From: Mesorhizobium sp.
GTDB lineage: Bacteria > Pseudomonadota > Alphaproteobacteria > Rhizobiales > Rhizobiaceae
Direction of reading: 5' to 3'
DNA: 48,783 bases
Assembly: GCA_027492275.1 (NCBI GenBank)
Contig: JAPUFC010000037.1
Coordinates: 1-48,783, forward strand
Shown: piece by piece, positions 7,913 to 16,327 of the stretch
Numbering within the stretch: position 1 is the stretch's first letter
Layout of the letters: the number at the start of each line of letters is the position of its first letter
Notes under the pieces: model-generated
What the model was told of the DNA's origin: nothing
Databases searched by the model: none
Seen by the model: the letters and a program-made list of their open reading frames with translations, nothing else
Made by a program: the position numbers and the translations under genes

Positions 7913-9184
7913 ATGGCAGGCATGGCGGATCATCTCGGCAGGCCGCTGGTGGCGGTCACCGGCATCGGCATCGTCACCTCGCTCGGCGCCGGCAAGGCGG
8001 AGAACTGGACGGCGTTGACCTCCGGGCGCTCCGGCATCAGGACGATCAGCCGCTTTCCGATCGAGCATCTCAACACGCGCATTTCCGGCATGGTCGATTT
8101 CCTGCCGTCGAGCAGCCGCGGCGCGACGGCGCTGACCCGCGAGATGGCCGAGACCGCCGCGCTTGAGGCCATCGGCCAGTCCGGCCACTCCGAAAGCGAA
8201 TTCGGCGGGCCGCTGTTCCTCGCCGCGCCGCCCGTCGAGCTGGACTGGTCGAGCCGCATCGCGCTGCAAAGGGCGAAGGCCGAGGGCGAAGGCATGGGCA
8301 GGCTTCTGGCCGCCGCGCGCGCCCTGAACGCGCTCGACATGTTCGACACCTCGCAGTTCGGCTTCATCGCCGACCGGCTCGCCGACCGCTTCGGCACGCG
8401 CGGCCTGCCGATCACGCTCTCCACCGCCTGCGCCTCCGGCGCCACCGCCATCCAGCTCGGCGTGGAAGCCATCCGACGCGGCGAATGCGACCGCGCGCTG
8501 GCCATCGGGGCCGACGGCTCGGCGACGGCCGAGGCGCTGATCCGCTTCTCCCTGCTGTCGGCGCTCTCCACCCAGAACGATGCGCCGGAAAAAGCCTCGA
8601 AGCCCTTTTCGCGCGACCGCGACGGCTTCGTGCTGGCCGAGGGCGCGGCCGCGCTGGTGCTGGAATCGCTGGAAAGCGCGACGGCGCGCGGCGCGACGGT
8701 GCTGGCCGTCCTGCGCGGCTGCGGCGAGCACGCCGACGACTTCCACCGCACCCGCACCAAGCCGGACGGCTCGCCGGCCATCGCCGCCGTGCGCGCCGCG
8801 CTGGCCGATGCCGGTCTCGGCGAGGACGGCATCGACTACGTCAACGCGCACGGCACCTCGACGCCCGAGAACGACCGCATGGAGCATCTCGCTTTGTCGA
8901 CCGTCTTCGGCGAGCGCATGAAGTCGATCCCCATCTCCTCGAACAAGTCGATGATCGGCCACACGCTGTCGGCCGCCGGCGCGGTCGAGGCGGCCTTCTC
9001 GGTGCTGACCATGCGCGAAAGCGTGCTGCCGCCCACCATCAACCACGACAATCCCGACCCGGCCATTCTCCTCGACGTGGTGCCGAACGCGAAGCGCAGC
9101 GCCGACGTGCGCGCCGTCCTGTCCAACTCCTTCGGCTTCGGCGGCCAGAACACCTGCCTTGTGTTGGCGCGGGAACCCGTTTGA
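7913..9184 (+). CDS. fabF1XL: Beta-ketoacyl-ACP synthase II, catalytic partner (FabF1XL-like)
   Basis: This 423-residue condensing enzyme would elongate the acyl chain on AcpXL with malonyl units. The catalytic set is complete: Cys173 in STACASG, His313 in VNAHGTSTPEN, Lys345 and His350 in SNKSMIGH. The C-terminal SNSFGFGGQNTCLVL is typical of FabF. The start at 7913 is supported by TAGGAGCG at 7901-7908, which overlaps the stop of the upstream KAS and implies translational coupling. Coupling fits a 1:1 complex with the Cys-less paralogue, as in KSalpha/KSbeta pairs; this is inference. Confidence 0.9.
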   Translation: MAGMADHLGRPLVAVTGIGIVTSLGAGKAENWTALTSGRSGIRTISRFPIEHLNTRISGMVDFLPSSSRGATALTREMAETAALEAIGQSGHSESEFGGPLFLAAPPVELDWSSRIALQRAKAEGEGMGRLLAAARALNALDMFDTSQFGFIADRLADRFGTRGLPITLSTACASGATAIQLGVEAIRRGECDRALAIGADGSATAEALIRFSLLSALSTQNDAPEKASKPFSRDRDGFVLAEGAAALVLESLESATARGATVLAVLRGCGEHADDFHRTRTKPDGSPAIAAVRAALADAGLGEDGIDYVNAHGTSTPENDRMEHLALSTVFGERMKSIPISSNKSMIGHTLSAAGAVEAAFSVLTMRESVLPPTINHDNPDPAILLDVVPNAKRSADVRAVLSNSFGFGGQNTCLVLAREPV

Positions 9185-9189
9185 GCAAA

Positions 9190-9309
9190 GTGAATGGTGA
9201 ATAGTAAATGGTGAATGGTCGGGAGAAGGAGGCGGCGGCCGCCGCCGGCATTCACACAGCACATCTGCCTGCCATTCACCATTCACCATTCACCCATTTA
9301 CCATTCACC
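9190..9309. repeat. Heptamer repeats (ACCATTC) in two opposed arrays
   Basis: The left part (9190-9219) reads GTGAATGG, GTGAATAG, TAAATGG, GTGAATGG. The right part (9272-9309) reads CCATTCA three times, then CCCATTTACCATTCAC. The right array is close to the reverse complement of the left, so the 120-bp segment can form a long stem around a GC-rich centre. It fills the gap between the KAS gene and the dehydrogenase and has no coding signal. Its role is unknown; it could be a terminator, an attenuator or a dispersed repeat. Confidence 0.85.
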
Positions 9310-9319
9310 GGCTGAAACC

Positions 9320-10348
9320 ATGCGCGCCCTGCAACTGATCGAAGACCGCGTCCTGCGAAGCGTCGACGTGGCCGAACCGCCTGCCCCCGGCCCGGGCGAG
9401 GTGACCGTCGACATCCGCATCGTGGCGCTGAACCATATCGACGTGTGGGGCTGGCGCGGCATGGCCTTCGCCAGGCGCAAGCTGCCGCTGGCCATCGGCG
9501 CGGAAGCGTCCGGCGTGGTCTCCGCCATCGGCCCCGCCGTCGCCGGCCTGCTGCCCGGCCAGCTCGTCTCGATCTACGGCGCGCGCACCTGCGGTCTCTG
9601 CCGCCCCTGCCGCGAGGGCCGCGACAATCTGTGCGAGCATGTCGGCGGGGTGCACGGGTTCCATCTCGACGGCTTCGCGCAGGAAAAAATCAACCTGCCC
9701 GCCCGCCTGCTGGTCCCCGCCCCTCCCGGCGTCGACGCGACCGGCGCGGCGGTCGCGCCCGTCACCTTCGGCACGGTCGAGCACATGCTGTTCGACAATG
9801 CGAGGCTCCAGCCCGGCGAGACGATCCTCGTGCAGGCTGGCGGCTCGGGCATCGGCACGGCGGCGATCCAGCTTGCCAAACGCATGGGCTGTACCGTCAT
9901 CACCACGGTCGGCTCGGACGAGAAGATCGAGAAGGTGAAGGCGCTGGGCGCCGACCACGTCATCAACTACCGCACCGACCGCTTCGAAGGCGCGGTGCGC
10001 AAGATCACCAGGAAGAAGGGCGTCGACGTCGTCTTCGAGCATGTCGGCGCCGACACCTGGGCCGGCTCGATGCTGTGCCTGAAGCGCGGCGGCCGGCTCG
10101 TCACCTGCGGCTCTACCTCCGGCGTCTCCACGCAGATGAACCTGATGCAACTCTTCCAGCAGCAGCTCAAGATCCTCGGCTCCTTCGGCTGCCGCATGGA
10201 GAACATGGCCGACGCCATGCAGAAGATGGCGGCGGGCCAGATCTCGCCGGTGATCGACACCGAGGTCGGCTTCGACGGCATCGATTCGGCGCTCAAGCGC
10301 ATGGAAAGCCGCGACGTCTTCGGCAAGATCCTGCTGCGCGTCGGCTGA
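9320..10348 (+). CDS. Zinc-type alcohol dehydrogenase/quinone oxidoreductase of the lipid A cluster (AdhXL-like)
   Basis: This 342-residue medium-chain dehydrogenase has an N-terminal GroES-like domain with a structural zinc motif (CGLCRPCREGRDNLC) and a Rossmann domain with the NAD(P)H motif AGGSGIGTAAIQ. In the Rhizobium very-long-chain cluster the equivalent gene (adhXL) lies between fabF1XL and lpxXL and is thought to act as a reductase in chain elongation, possibly at the enoyl step; this is not proven. The ATG at 9320 lies just after the heptamer repeat and has no strong Shine-Dalgarno. Its TGA overlaps the ATG of lpxXL by 1 nt (ctgATG), so the two are coupled. Confidence 0.85.
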   Translation: MRALQLIEDRVLRSVDVAEPPAPGPGEVTVDIRIVALNHIDVWGWRGMAFARRKLPLAIGAEASGVVSAIGPAVAGLLPGQLVSIYGARTCGLCRPCREGRDNLCEHVGGVHGFHLDGFAQEKINLPARLLVPAPPGVDATGAAVAPVTFGTVEHMLFDNARLQPGETILVQAGGSGIGTAAIQLAKRMGCTVITTVGSDEKIEKVKALGADHVINYRTDRFEGAVRKITRKKGVDVVFEHVGADTWAGSMLCLKRGGRLVTCGSTSGVSTQMNLMQLFQQQLKILGSFGCRMENMADAMQKMAAGQISPVIDTEVGFDGIDSALKRMESRDVFGKILLRVG

Positions 10349-11340
10349 TGCCACCCCCGCCCACCCGGAAGAAGGGCAAGAAGCTCCCGCACCCGGCGAT
10401 CCGGCCGCTGCTCCTGTGGCTGCGCCAGGCCAATTACTGGCTGATCGCGCAGGGGGCCATGGCGGTCATGGCGCTGCTGCGCCGCCTGCCCGCCGACCGC
10501 GCGCTGGACTTCGCGGACCGCGCCGCCCGCCGCATCGGCCCGTGGTTCGGCCGCCACCGCACCGCGCTCGACAATCTGCGCCGCGCCTATCCCGATAAAC
10601 CCGAGGCCGAGATCGCCGAGATCGCCTCCGACATGTGGGGCAACATGGCGCGGCTGGCGGCGGAGTATCTCTTCCTCGACCAGTTGTTCGACTACGATCC
10701 CGAAGGCAGGCGGCCCGGACGCATCGAGGTGACGGGCATCGAGAACTTCCAGGAGATGGCCGGCGAGACGGATCGTCCGCACATCATCTTCACCGGCCAT
10801 CTCGGCAATTTCGAGCTCCTGCCGGTCGCCGCCGCCACCTTCGGCATGAACGTGACCGCCCTCTTCCGTCCGCCGAACAACCCATACATCGCCCGCTACA
10901 TCCTCTCCACGCGCCGCTCCGCCATGGGCGGGCTGCTGCCTTCGGGGCGCGGCTCGGCGCTGGCGCTCGGCGCGATCCTGGCGCAAGGGGGCAATATCGG
11001 CGTGCTGGTCGACCAGAAATTCGACGACGGCGTCTTCACTACCTTCTTCGGGCGTCCCTGCGTGACCAATCCGCTGGTGCCCATCCTGGCGCGCCGCTAC
11101 GACGCGGCGGTCTACCCCGCGCGCTGCATCCGCCTGCCCGGCAACCGCTACCGGCTGGAGATCGGCGGCAGGCTGGAACTGGCGCGGCAGCCGAACGGCG
11201 AGATCGACGTGCAGGCCGTGGCCCAGCAGCTCACCGACGTGGTGGAGGGCTGGGTGCGCGAGCATCCCGGCCAGTGGATGTGGTTCCACAAGCGCTGGCG
11301 GCAGGGCCGAAAACCCTTCCCGCCCGGCATGGTCAGTTGA
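10348..11340 (+). CDS. lpxXL: Lipid A very-long-chain acyltransferase LpxXL
   Basis: This 330-residue protein belongs to the LpxL/HtrB lysophospholipid acyltransferase family. It has an N-terminal membrane segment (about residues 30-50) and the catalytic H-x4-E motif in TGHLGNFELLP. VDQKFDDGVFTTFFGRP matches the conserved block with the bound-acceptor Arg/Pro. In Rhizobiales LpxXL transfers the 27-hydroxyoctacosanoyl chain from AcpXL to lipid A at the inner membrane. The ATG at 10348 shares one base with the preceding stop. Its last 8 bases overlap the convergent L,D-transpeptidase gene. Confidence 0.9.
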   Translation: MPPPPTRKKGKKLPHPAIRPLLLWLRQANYWLIAQGAMAVMALLRRLPADRALDFADRAARRIGPWFGRHRTALDNLRRAYPDKPEAEIAEIASDMWGNMARLAAEYLFLDQLFDYDPEGRRPGRIEVTGIENFQEMAGETDRPHIIFTGHLGNFELLPVAAATFGMNVTALFRPPNNPYIARYILSTRRSAMGGLLPSGRGSALALGAILAQGGNIGVLVDQKFDDGVFTTFFGRPCVTNPLVPILARRYDAAVYPARCIRLPGNRYRLEIGGRLELARQPNGEIDVQAVAQQLTDVVEGWVREHPGQWMWFHKRWRQGRKPFPPGMVS

Positions 11341-11764
11341 CGACGGTGATGCGCGTGTTCGCGGAGCCGACCTGCTGGACCAGCGAATAGAAGGTCGCCG
11401 CGTTGGCCGTGTGCAGCCGCACGCAGCCATGCGACGCCGGCTTGCCCAGATTCTTCACGTAATTCGTGCCGTGGATCGCATAGCCGCCGTGGTAGAACAC
11501 CGAATAGGGCATGGGCGACATGTCGTATTTGCGCGAATACCACATCTTGTGCATGCGCGTCGGCTTCCACGTTCCGCGCGGCGTGACGAAACCCCTGCGG
11601 GCCGTCGACACCGGCCACCGGTGCAGCACCTGGCCGTTGTAGCTGACCGTCATGGTCTGCGTCGACAGCTCGACGCGGGCGACGAGATTGGCCGCCCACC
11701 CCTCGGCCGTGGCGCCGGCCAGCCCGGCGGCAACCACCAGCGCGGCAAGAATTTTCCTTTTCAT
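11333..11764 (-). CDS. Secreted L,D-transpeptidase (YkuD domain)
   Basis: The 143-residue protein has a signal peptide (MKRKILAALVVAAGLAGATA, cleavage near AEGWAA). The YkuD domain follows, with catalytic residues in YAIHGTN (His98) and ASHGCVRL (His112, Cys114). Such enzymes make 3-3 peptidoglycan cross-links or attach outer-membrane proteins to the wall, and Rhizobiales encode many. The ATG at 11764 is chosen because the signal peptide begins there; the frame is open further upstream but without such features. It overlaps lpxXL tail to tail by 8 bp. Confidence 0.9.
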   Translation of the reverse strand: MKRKILAALVVAAGLAGATAEGWAANLVARVELSTQTMTVSYNGQVLHRWPVSTARRGFVTPRGTWKPTRMHKMWYSRKYDMSPMPYSVFYHGGYAIHGTNYVKNLGKPASHGCVRLHTANAATFYSLVQQVGSANTRITVVN

Positions 11765-11958
11765 TCGCTTGACCCCAATTGCCCTTCGTTGCCCTTTTCT
11801 TTGCTTTCTTGCGAGCGGAATACGAAACCTAACGGGAGTCCAGAAAGATTCTCCTAATGGCCGCGCACAGGTTGAACACATTCCCGTGATGGTTGCAGCG
11901 CGCGGCGCCAGCCTGTCATGCCTTGCCAAGACGTGCCGTTCCTTGCTCAAATCGGCGC

Positions 11959-13227
11959 ATGAGCGAAGCGCTTTTGAGGACGATCGAGGAGCGGACGGAC
12001 GAGCTGGTGGCGCTCGCCTCCGACCTGATCCGGTTCCCGACGGTCAACCCGCCGGGCGAGGCTTACGCGCCCTGCGCGGAATTCATCGGCGCGCGGCTGG
12101 CCTCGCGCGGCTTCCAGGTCGAGTTCATTCGCGCGGAAGGCGCCCCCGGCGACAGCGACCGCTACCCGCGCGTCAACGTGGTGGCGCGCTATGACGGGCG
12201 CACGCGCGGCCAGACGGTACATTTCAACTCGCATATCGACGTGGTGGAGGCGGGCGCCGGCTGGACCGTCGATCCGTTCGGCGGCGAGGTCATGGACGGC
12301 AAGGTGTTCGGGCGCGGCGCCTGCGACATGAAGGGCGGGCTGGCCGCGTCCATCATCGCGGCGGAAGCCTTCATCGACGTCAATCCGGACTTTCCCGGCG
12401 CCATCGAGGTTTCGGGCACGGTGGACGAGGAATCCGGCGGCTTCGGCGGCGTCGCCTACCTCGCCAGGCGCGGCTATTTCTCGAAGCCGCGCGTCGACCA
12501 CGTCATCATCCCGGAGCCGCTGAACAAGGACCGCATCTGCCTCGGCCATCGCGGCGTCTGGTGGGCCGAGATCGAGACCAGGGGCGAGATCGCGCACGGC
12601 TCGATGCCGTTCCTCGGCGACTGCGCGGTGCGCCACATGGGCGCGGTGATGGAGGCCTTCGAACGCGAGCTGTTCCCGGCGCTGGACCGCAAGCGCACCC
12701 GCATGCCCGTCGTGCCGGAAGGCGCGCGCCGCTCGACGCTGAACATCAACGCCATCCATGGCGGCCAGACCGACGACTATGACGGCCTGCCCTCCCCCAA
12801 CGTGCCGGATTCCTGCCGCATGGTGATCGACCGGCGCTTCCTGCTGGAGGAGACGCTGTCCGAGGTGAAGAGCGAGGTGATCGCCATCCTCGACCGCCTG
12901 CGCCACACGCGCCCGCGCTTCGACTATCAGGTCCGCGACATCATGGAGGTGCAGCCGCTGATGACGGAACGGCACGCGCCGGTGGTCGAGGCCGTCGCCG
13001 GCGGCATTCGCGCCGTGCTCGGCCAGGAGCCGGACTACGTCATCTCGCCCGGCACCTACGACCAGAAGCACATCGCGCGCATCGGCCACCTGCACGACTG
13101 CATCGCCTACGGTCCCGGCATACTCGACCTCGCCCACCGTCCCGACGAATGGGTGGGCATCGACGACATGGTGGATTCGGCGAAGGTGATGGGCCTGGCG
13201 CTGGACGGGCTGCTGCGCCGCCGGTAG
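11959..13227 (+). CDS. M20 family deacylase (ArgE/DapE type)
   Basis: This 422-residue zinc amidohydrolase shows the M20 motifs: HFNSHIDVV (metal His and Asp), GRGACDMKGGLA (bridging Asp) and GTVDEESGGFGG (catalytic and metal Glu). Members of the ArgE/DapE/ACY1 group remove acyl groups from amino acids such as acetylornithine or succinyl-diaminopimelate. The exact substrate is not readable, and no arginine or lysine genes lie nearby. The ATG at 11959 gives the usual N-terminus (MSEALLRTIEERTDELVAL). It is divergent from the L,D-transpeptidase gene across about 195 bp. Confidence 0.85.
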   Translation: MSEALLRTIEERTDELVALASDLIRFPTVNPPGEAYAPCAEFIGARLASRGFQVEFIRAEGAPGDSDRYPRVNVVARYDGRTRGQTVHFNSHIDVVEAGAGWTVDPFGGEVMDGKVFGRGACDMKGGLAASIIAAEAFIDVNPDFPGAIEVSGTVDEESGGFGGVAYLARRGYFSKPRVDHVIIPEPLNKDRICLGHRGVWWAEIETRGEIAHGSMPFLGDCAVRHMGAVMEAFERELFPALDRKRTRMPVVPEGARRSTLNINAIHGGQTDDYDGLPSPNVPDSCRMVIDRRFLLEETLSEVKSEVIAILDRLRHTRPRFDYQVRDIMEVQPLMTERHAPVVEAVAGGIRAVLGQEPDYVISPGTYDQKHIARIGHLHDCIAYGPGILDLAHRPDEWVGIDDMVDSAKVMGLALDGLLRRR

Positions 13228-13251
13228 CACCACAAAACGCTTCAAACAACG

Positions 13252-13278
13252 AAAAACCCGCCCCTTCGAGGAGCGGGT
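13252..13278 (-). terminator. Rho-independent terminator of the LysM/M23 gene
   Basis: On the minus strand ACCCGCTCC pairs with GGGGCGGGT (one T-G pair) across a short loop, followed by TTTTT. It lies about 50 bp after the stop of the LysM/M23 gene and so ends the tat-serS-surE-pcm transcript direction. Confidence 0.8.
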
Positions 13279-13329
13279 GCAAGCTGGCGGGCCGGACTGG
13301 AGGTCAGGCGGCCCGCGATCTTTTTTCGT

Positions 13330-14769
13330 TTATTCCAGATAGGTAGAGGGATCGACCGGCGCGGAATTCTTGCGCACCTCGAAATGCAGCTTCGGCGAGT
13401 CGGTCTGCCCGCTCATGCCGGAGACCGCGATTTCCTGGCCGCGCTTGACCGTCTGGCCGCGCGAAACCTTGAGCTCGCTGGCGTGGCCGTAGACCGTGAC
13501 CAGCCCGTTCTCGTGGCGCACCAGCACGGTGTTGCCGAACTCCTTGAGCCCGTCGCCGGCATAGATGACGACGCCGTTCTCCGCCGCCTTGACCGAGGTG
13601 CCTTCCGGCACGGCGATGTCGATGCCGTCGCCGGAGCGGCCGCCGCCCTTGCCGTAGGCCGCGATGACCCGGCCACGCGCCGGCCAGCGCATCTTGCCGA
13701 TGCCGGTCGCGACGGGCGCGGGCGTCGTGTCGAGCGAGGCCTGCTGGATCACCTCGGACTTCTTCGGCGGCGTGTAGCCCGCCGGCTGGGCCGGCTTCGG
13801 CGTCGCGCTGGTGACGACCGGATCGGTTTTGGTCGTCTCCACGGCCGCCACCACCGGCGCCTGGGCCGCGACGGGCTTGCCGCCGGCCGGGATGGTCAGC
13901 GACTGGCCGATGCGGATCGCCCCGTCCGACAGGCCGTTGGCCTGCTTCAGCGCGACGCTGCTGACGCCGGTCTTGCGGGCGATGGAGGAGATCGTGTCGC
14001 CCGACTGGACGACGTAGCTGCCGGCACCGCCGGTCGGCTTGGCCGCCGCGGGCCTCGGCGCGGCGAGCGCGGTCTGCTCGGCCGGCTTCGATGGCGGGAC
14101 GAGCTGCTGCTCGCCGCGCGACGACTTCGCCGCCGCGACCTTGGGGTGCGAGTCGGGCGCGGAGACCGGCGCCTTGGAGGAGTAGACATAGGTCGGCACG
14201 ACGATCTGCTGGCCTGACCGAAGCCCCTGCGATTCGGTGATGCCGTTGGCGGCCATGATTGCGCTGGCGGGCACGCCGAAGCGGCGGGAGAGATTGTAGA
14301 CGGTCTCGCCGTCCTTGACGGTGACCTGCGTGCCGCCGGTGCGCGACCACCCTTTCGGATCGGCATCGCCGCTGGCGGCGGTCTGGTTCGGCACGGAAAG
14401 CGACTGCGACTGCACGGGCGCCGAGGCGATCGTGCCGGTCGGCGTCTGGTCGAGCTGGCGGGCGGGCTGCATGGCGGGAGCGGCCGAGGCCGTCATCTGG
14501 CCGGGCGAACCTGCCGGCGGCAGCGAGCTGCGGCTGACGGAGCCCGCCGGCGCCGCCTCGATGGGAGCCGCCGCGACCGCGCCGCCGGGATAAGGCTGCG
14601 AACCGGCGGGGCGGATGATCTCCCGCTGGTTGGGGGTCGAAGCCGTGAAGAAATTGTCGATCCCGCCGAACCGGGTCGAGCTGCAACCGGCGGCCATCCC
14701 CGCCAGAACCAGCACCGCCGCGCCGCGCGAGAGATTGCGACCGTTACGCCTGAGAACGCTCAACTGCAT
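13330..14769 (-). CDS. LysM/M23 lipoprotein, NlpD-like (catalytically degenerate)
   Basis: The 479-residue protein is an exported lipoprotein (lipobox LAGMAAGC, Cys29). It has a Pro/Ala-rich spacer, two LysM domains (VKDGETVYNLSRRFGVP around 150-190; VQSGDTISSIARKTGVS around 255-295) and a C-terminal M23 domain (about 370-479). In active M23 enzymes the first zinc motif is HxGxD; here it reads GDGID, so the metal His is missing, as in NlpD and EnvC, which activate cell-division amidases instead of cutting peptidoglycan. A role as amidase activator is inferred. It follows pcm on the same strand after about 130 bp, a common neighbourhood in Rhizobiales, and has its own terminator downstream. 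Confidence 0.85.
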   Translation of the reverse strand: MQLSVLRRNGRNLSRGAAVLVLAGMAAGCSSTRFGGIDNFFTASTPNQREIIRPAGSQPYPGGAVAAAPIEAAPAGSVSRSSLPPAGSPGQMTASAAPAMQPARQLDQTPTGTIASAPVQSQSLSVPNQTAASGDADPKGWSRTGGTQVTVKDGETVYNLSRRFGVPASAIMAANGITESQGLRSGQQIVVPTYVYSSKAPVSAPDSHPKVAAAKSSRGEQQLVPPSKPAEQTALAAPRPAAAKPTGGAGSYVVQSGDTISSIARKTGVSSVALKQANGLSDGAIRIGQSLTIPAGGKPVAAQAPVVAAVETTKTDPVVTSATPKPAQPAGYTPPKKSEVIQQASLDTTPAPVATGIGKMRWPARGRVIAAYGKGGGRSGDGIDIAVPEGTSVKAAENGVVIYAGDGLKEFGNTVLVRHENGLVTVYGHASELKVSRGQTVKRGQEIAVSGMSGQTDSPKLHFEVRKNSAPVDPSTYLE

Positions 14770-14897
14770 GGCACTGAACCCGCATACCCTTTACAGACAA
14801 GCGGAATTAAAGCGCGTTAATGTTACTCGTCGGTTAAGCCGCGGCGTTTGAATCGAACTTTATTCACCGGGCGGTAACGGGCATCCGCGTCACGCCT

Positions 14898-15569
14898 TCA
14901 CAGGACCTGCGGAAGGCCCGCCTGCAGCGCCTGAAGCCGCACGTGTCCGATCTCCTCGCGCTCGAAGCGGCTGCCCACCTTGGTGAGGCGCACCAGCACC
15001 TGCTCGCTTTCGGCCCCGCCGACCGGCAGGATCACCGTGCCGCCGCTGGAAAGCTGATCGACGAACTGGCGCGGCAGCGCCTCGAACGCACCCCACACCA
15101 CGATCCGGTCGAACGGCCCCTCGCCCGGAAGCCCGTTGAGCCCGTCGGCGTGGCGCACGGAGACGTTGGAGATGGCGAGGTCCTCGTAGCGCTGCCGGGC
15201 GAGCGCCGACAATGTCTTGAAACGCTCGACCGTGATGACGCGCGAGGCCAGGCGCGCCATGACGGCGGCGGTGTAGCCGGAGCCCGTGCCGATCTCCAGG
15301 ACGCGGTGGCCGGGCTCGATCGCCAGCGCCGAGATGATCTGCGCCTGGAGGTCTGCCCCTTCCATCGCCTCGCCGCACTCGATGGGGATCATGCCCTCGG
15401 CCCAGGCCACGGCCTGCCATTGCGCCGGCACGAAATGCCGGCGCGGCGTCGCCTCGAAGGCGGCCACCAGGCTCTTGCCGACAATGCCCTTGCCGCGCAG
15501 CCTGAGCAGGAGGGCGGCGAAACCCTGCCGGTCGCTTTCGTCCGACACGGTCGTCGCCATGCCCATCAT
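14898..15569 (-). CDS. pcm: Protein-L-isoaspartate O-methyltransferase
   Basis: This 223-residue SAM-dependent enzyme methylates isoaspartyl residues in aged proteins to start their repair. It shows the family block [20 protein letters not shown] and the SAM motif [16 protein letters not shown], followed by [17 protein letters not shown]. The start at 15569 overlaps the surE stop by four bases (ATGA); a second ATG at 15566 is possible. The surE-pcm pairing is widespread in proteobacteria. Confidence 0.93.
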   Translation of the reverse strand: MMGMATTVSDESDRQGFAALLLRLRGKGIVGKSLVAAFEATPRRHFVPAQWQAVAWAEGMIPIECGEAMEGADLQAQIISALAIEPGHRVLEIGTGSGYTAAVMARLASRVITVERFKTLSALARQRYEDLAISNVSVRHADGLNGLPGEGPFDRIVVWGAFEALPRQFVDQLSSGGTVILPVGGAESEQVLVRLTKVGSRFEREEIGHVRLQALQAGLPQVL

Positions 15570-16327
15570 CCCAGCGCCTCCGCCACCCGGCCGCGTATTT
15601 CATGCGCGGTCAGGTCCAGATGCAAGGGCGTCACCGAGACGAAATCGTTGCGCACGGCGTGGATGTCGGTGCCCTCGACGAGGTCGAGCGTCTCGCGCTT
15701 GAAGCGGAGCCAGTAGTACGGCACCCCGCGCCCGTCCGTGCGCTGGTCGATCCACATGCCGTGCGCGACCTTGCCCTGGGCGGTGACGCGCCGTCCCTTC
15801 ACCTCCTTCGGGCGGCAGGCGGGGAAGTTGACGTTGAGGAAAACCCCGGCCGGCAGGTCGACGCCGATCAGCCTGTCGACCAGCGAGGGCCCGAGTTCCT
15901 CTGCCGTCGACCAGGGCACGATGCGCTTCCCGTCCTCGTCCTGGCGAAAACTCTGGCTGAGCGCGATGGCGCGCACGCCGAGCAGCGTGCCTTCCATGGC
16001 CGCCGCGATGGTGCCCGAATAGGTGACGTCGTCGGCGATGTTGGAGCCCGAATTCACCCCGGACAGGATGAGGTCCGGCATCGCCGGCATCACCTGCTTG
16101 GCGCCCATGATGACGCAGTCGGTCGGCGTGCCGCGCACCGCGAAGCGCCGCTCGCCGATCTCGCGCAGCCTGAGCGGCTCAGACAGCGACAGCGAATGCG
16201 CGAAGCCTGACTGGTCCGTTTCCGGCGCCACCACCCACACCTCGTCGGACAGTGTCGAGGCGATGCGCTCCAGCACCTGCAACCCCTCGGCATGGATGCC
16301 GTCGTCGTTGGTGATGAGGATTCTCAT
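15566..16327 (-). CDS. surE: 5'/3'-nucleotidase SurE
   Basis: This 253-residue survival protein E removes phosphate from nucleoside monophosphates. The N-terminus [16 protein letters not shown] carries the metal-binding Asp-Asp, and the active-site block [18 protein letters not shown] is intact. The ATG at 16327 overlaps the serS stop by four bases, so serS, surE and pcm are translationally linked. Confidence 0.95.
   Translation of the reverse strand: MRILITNDDGIHAEGLQVLERIASTLSDEVWVVAPETDQSGFAHSLSLSEPLRLREIGERRFAVRGTPTDCVIMGAKQVMPAMPDLILSGVNSGSNIADDVTYSGTIAAAMEGTLLGVRAIALSQSFRQDEDGKRIVPWSTAEELGPSLVDRLIGVDLPAGVFLNVNFPACRPKEVKGRRVTAQGKVAHGMWIDQRTDGRGVPYYWLRFKRETLDLVEGTDIHAVRNDFVSVTPLHLDLTAHEIRGRVAEALG

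Noticed and set aside
6638-9289. Minus-strand open frame of 883 codons across acpXL and both KAS genes
   Set aside because: Shadow of strongly supported plus-strand enzymes; composition dominated by Arg, Gly and Ala.
14797-14865. CtrA box pair upstream of the LysM/M23 gene (TTAA motifs)
   Set aside because: The TTAA pairs are spaced by six rather than seven bases, and such motifs occur by chance in A/T-richer gaps.
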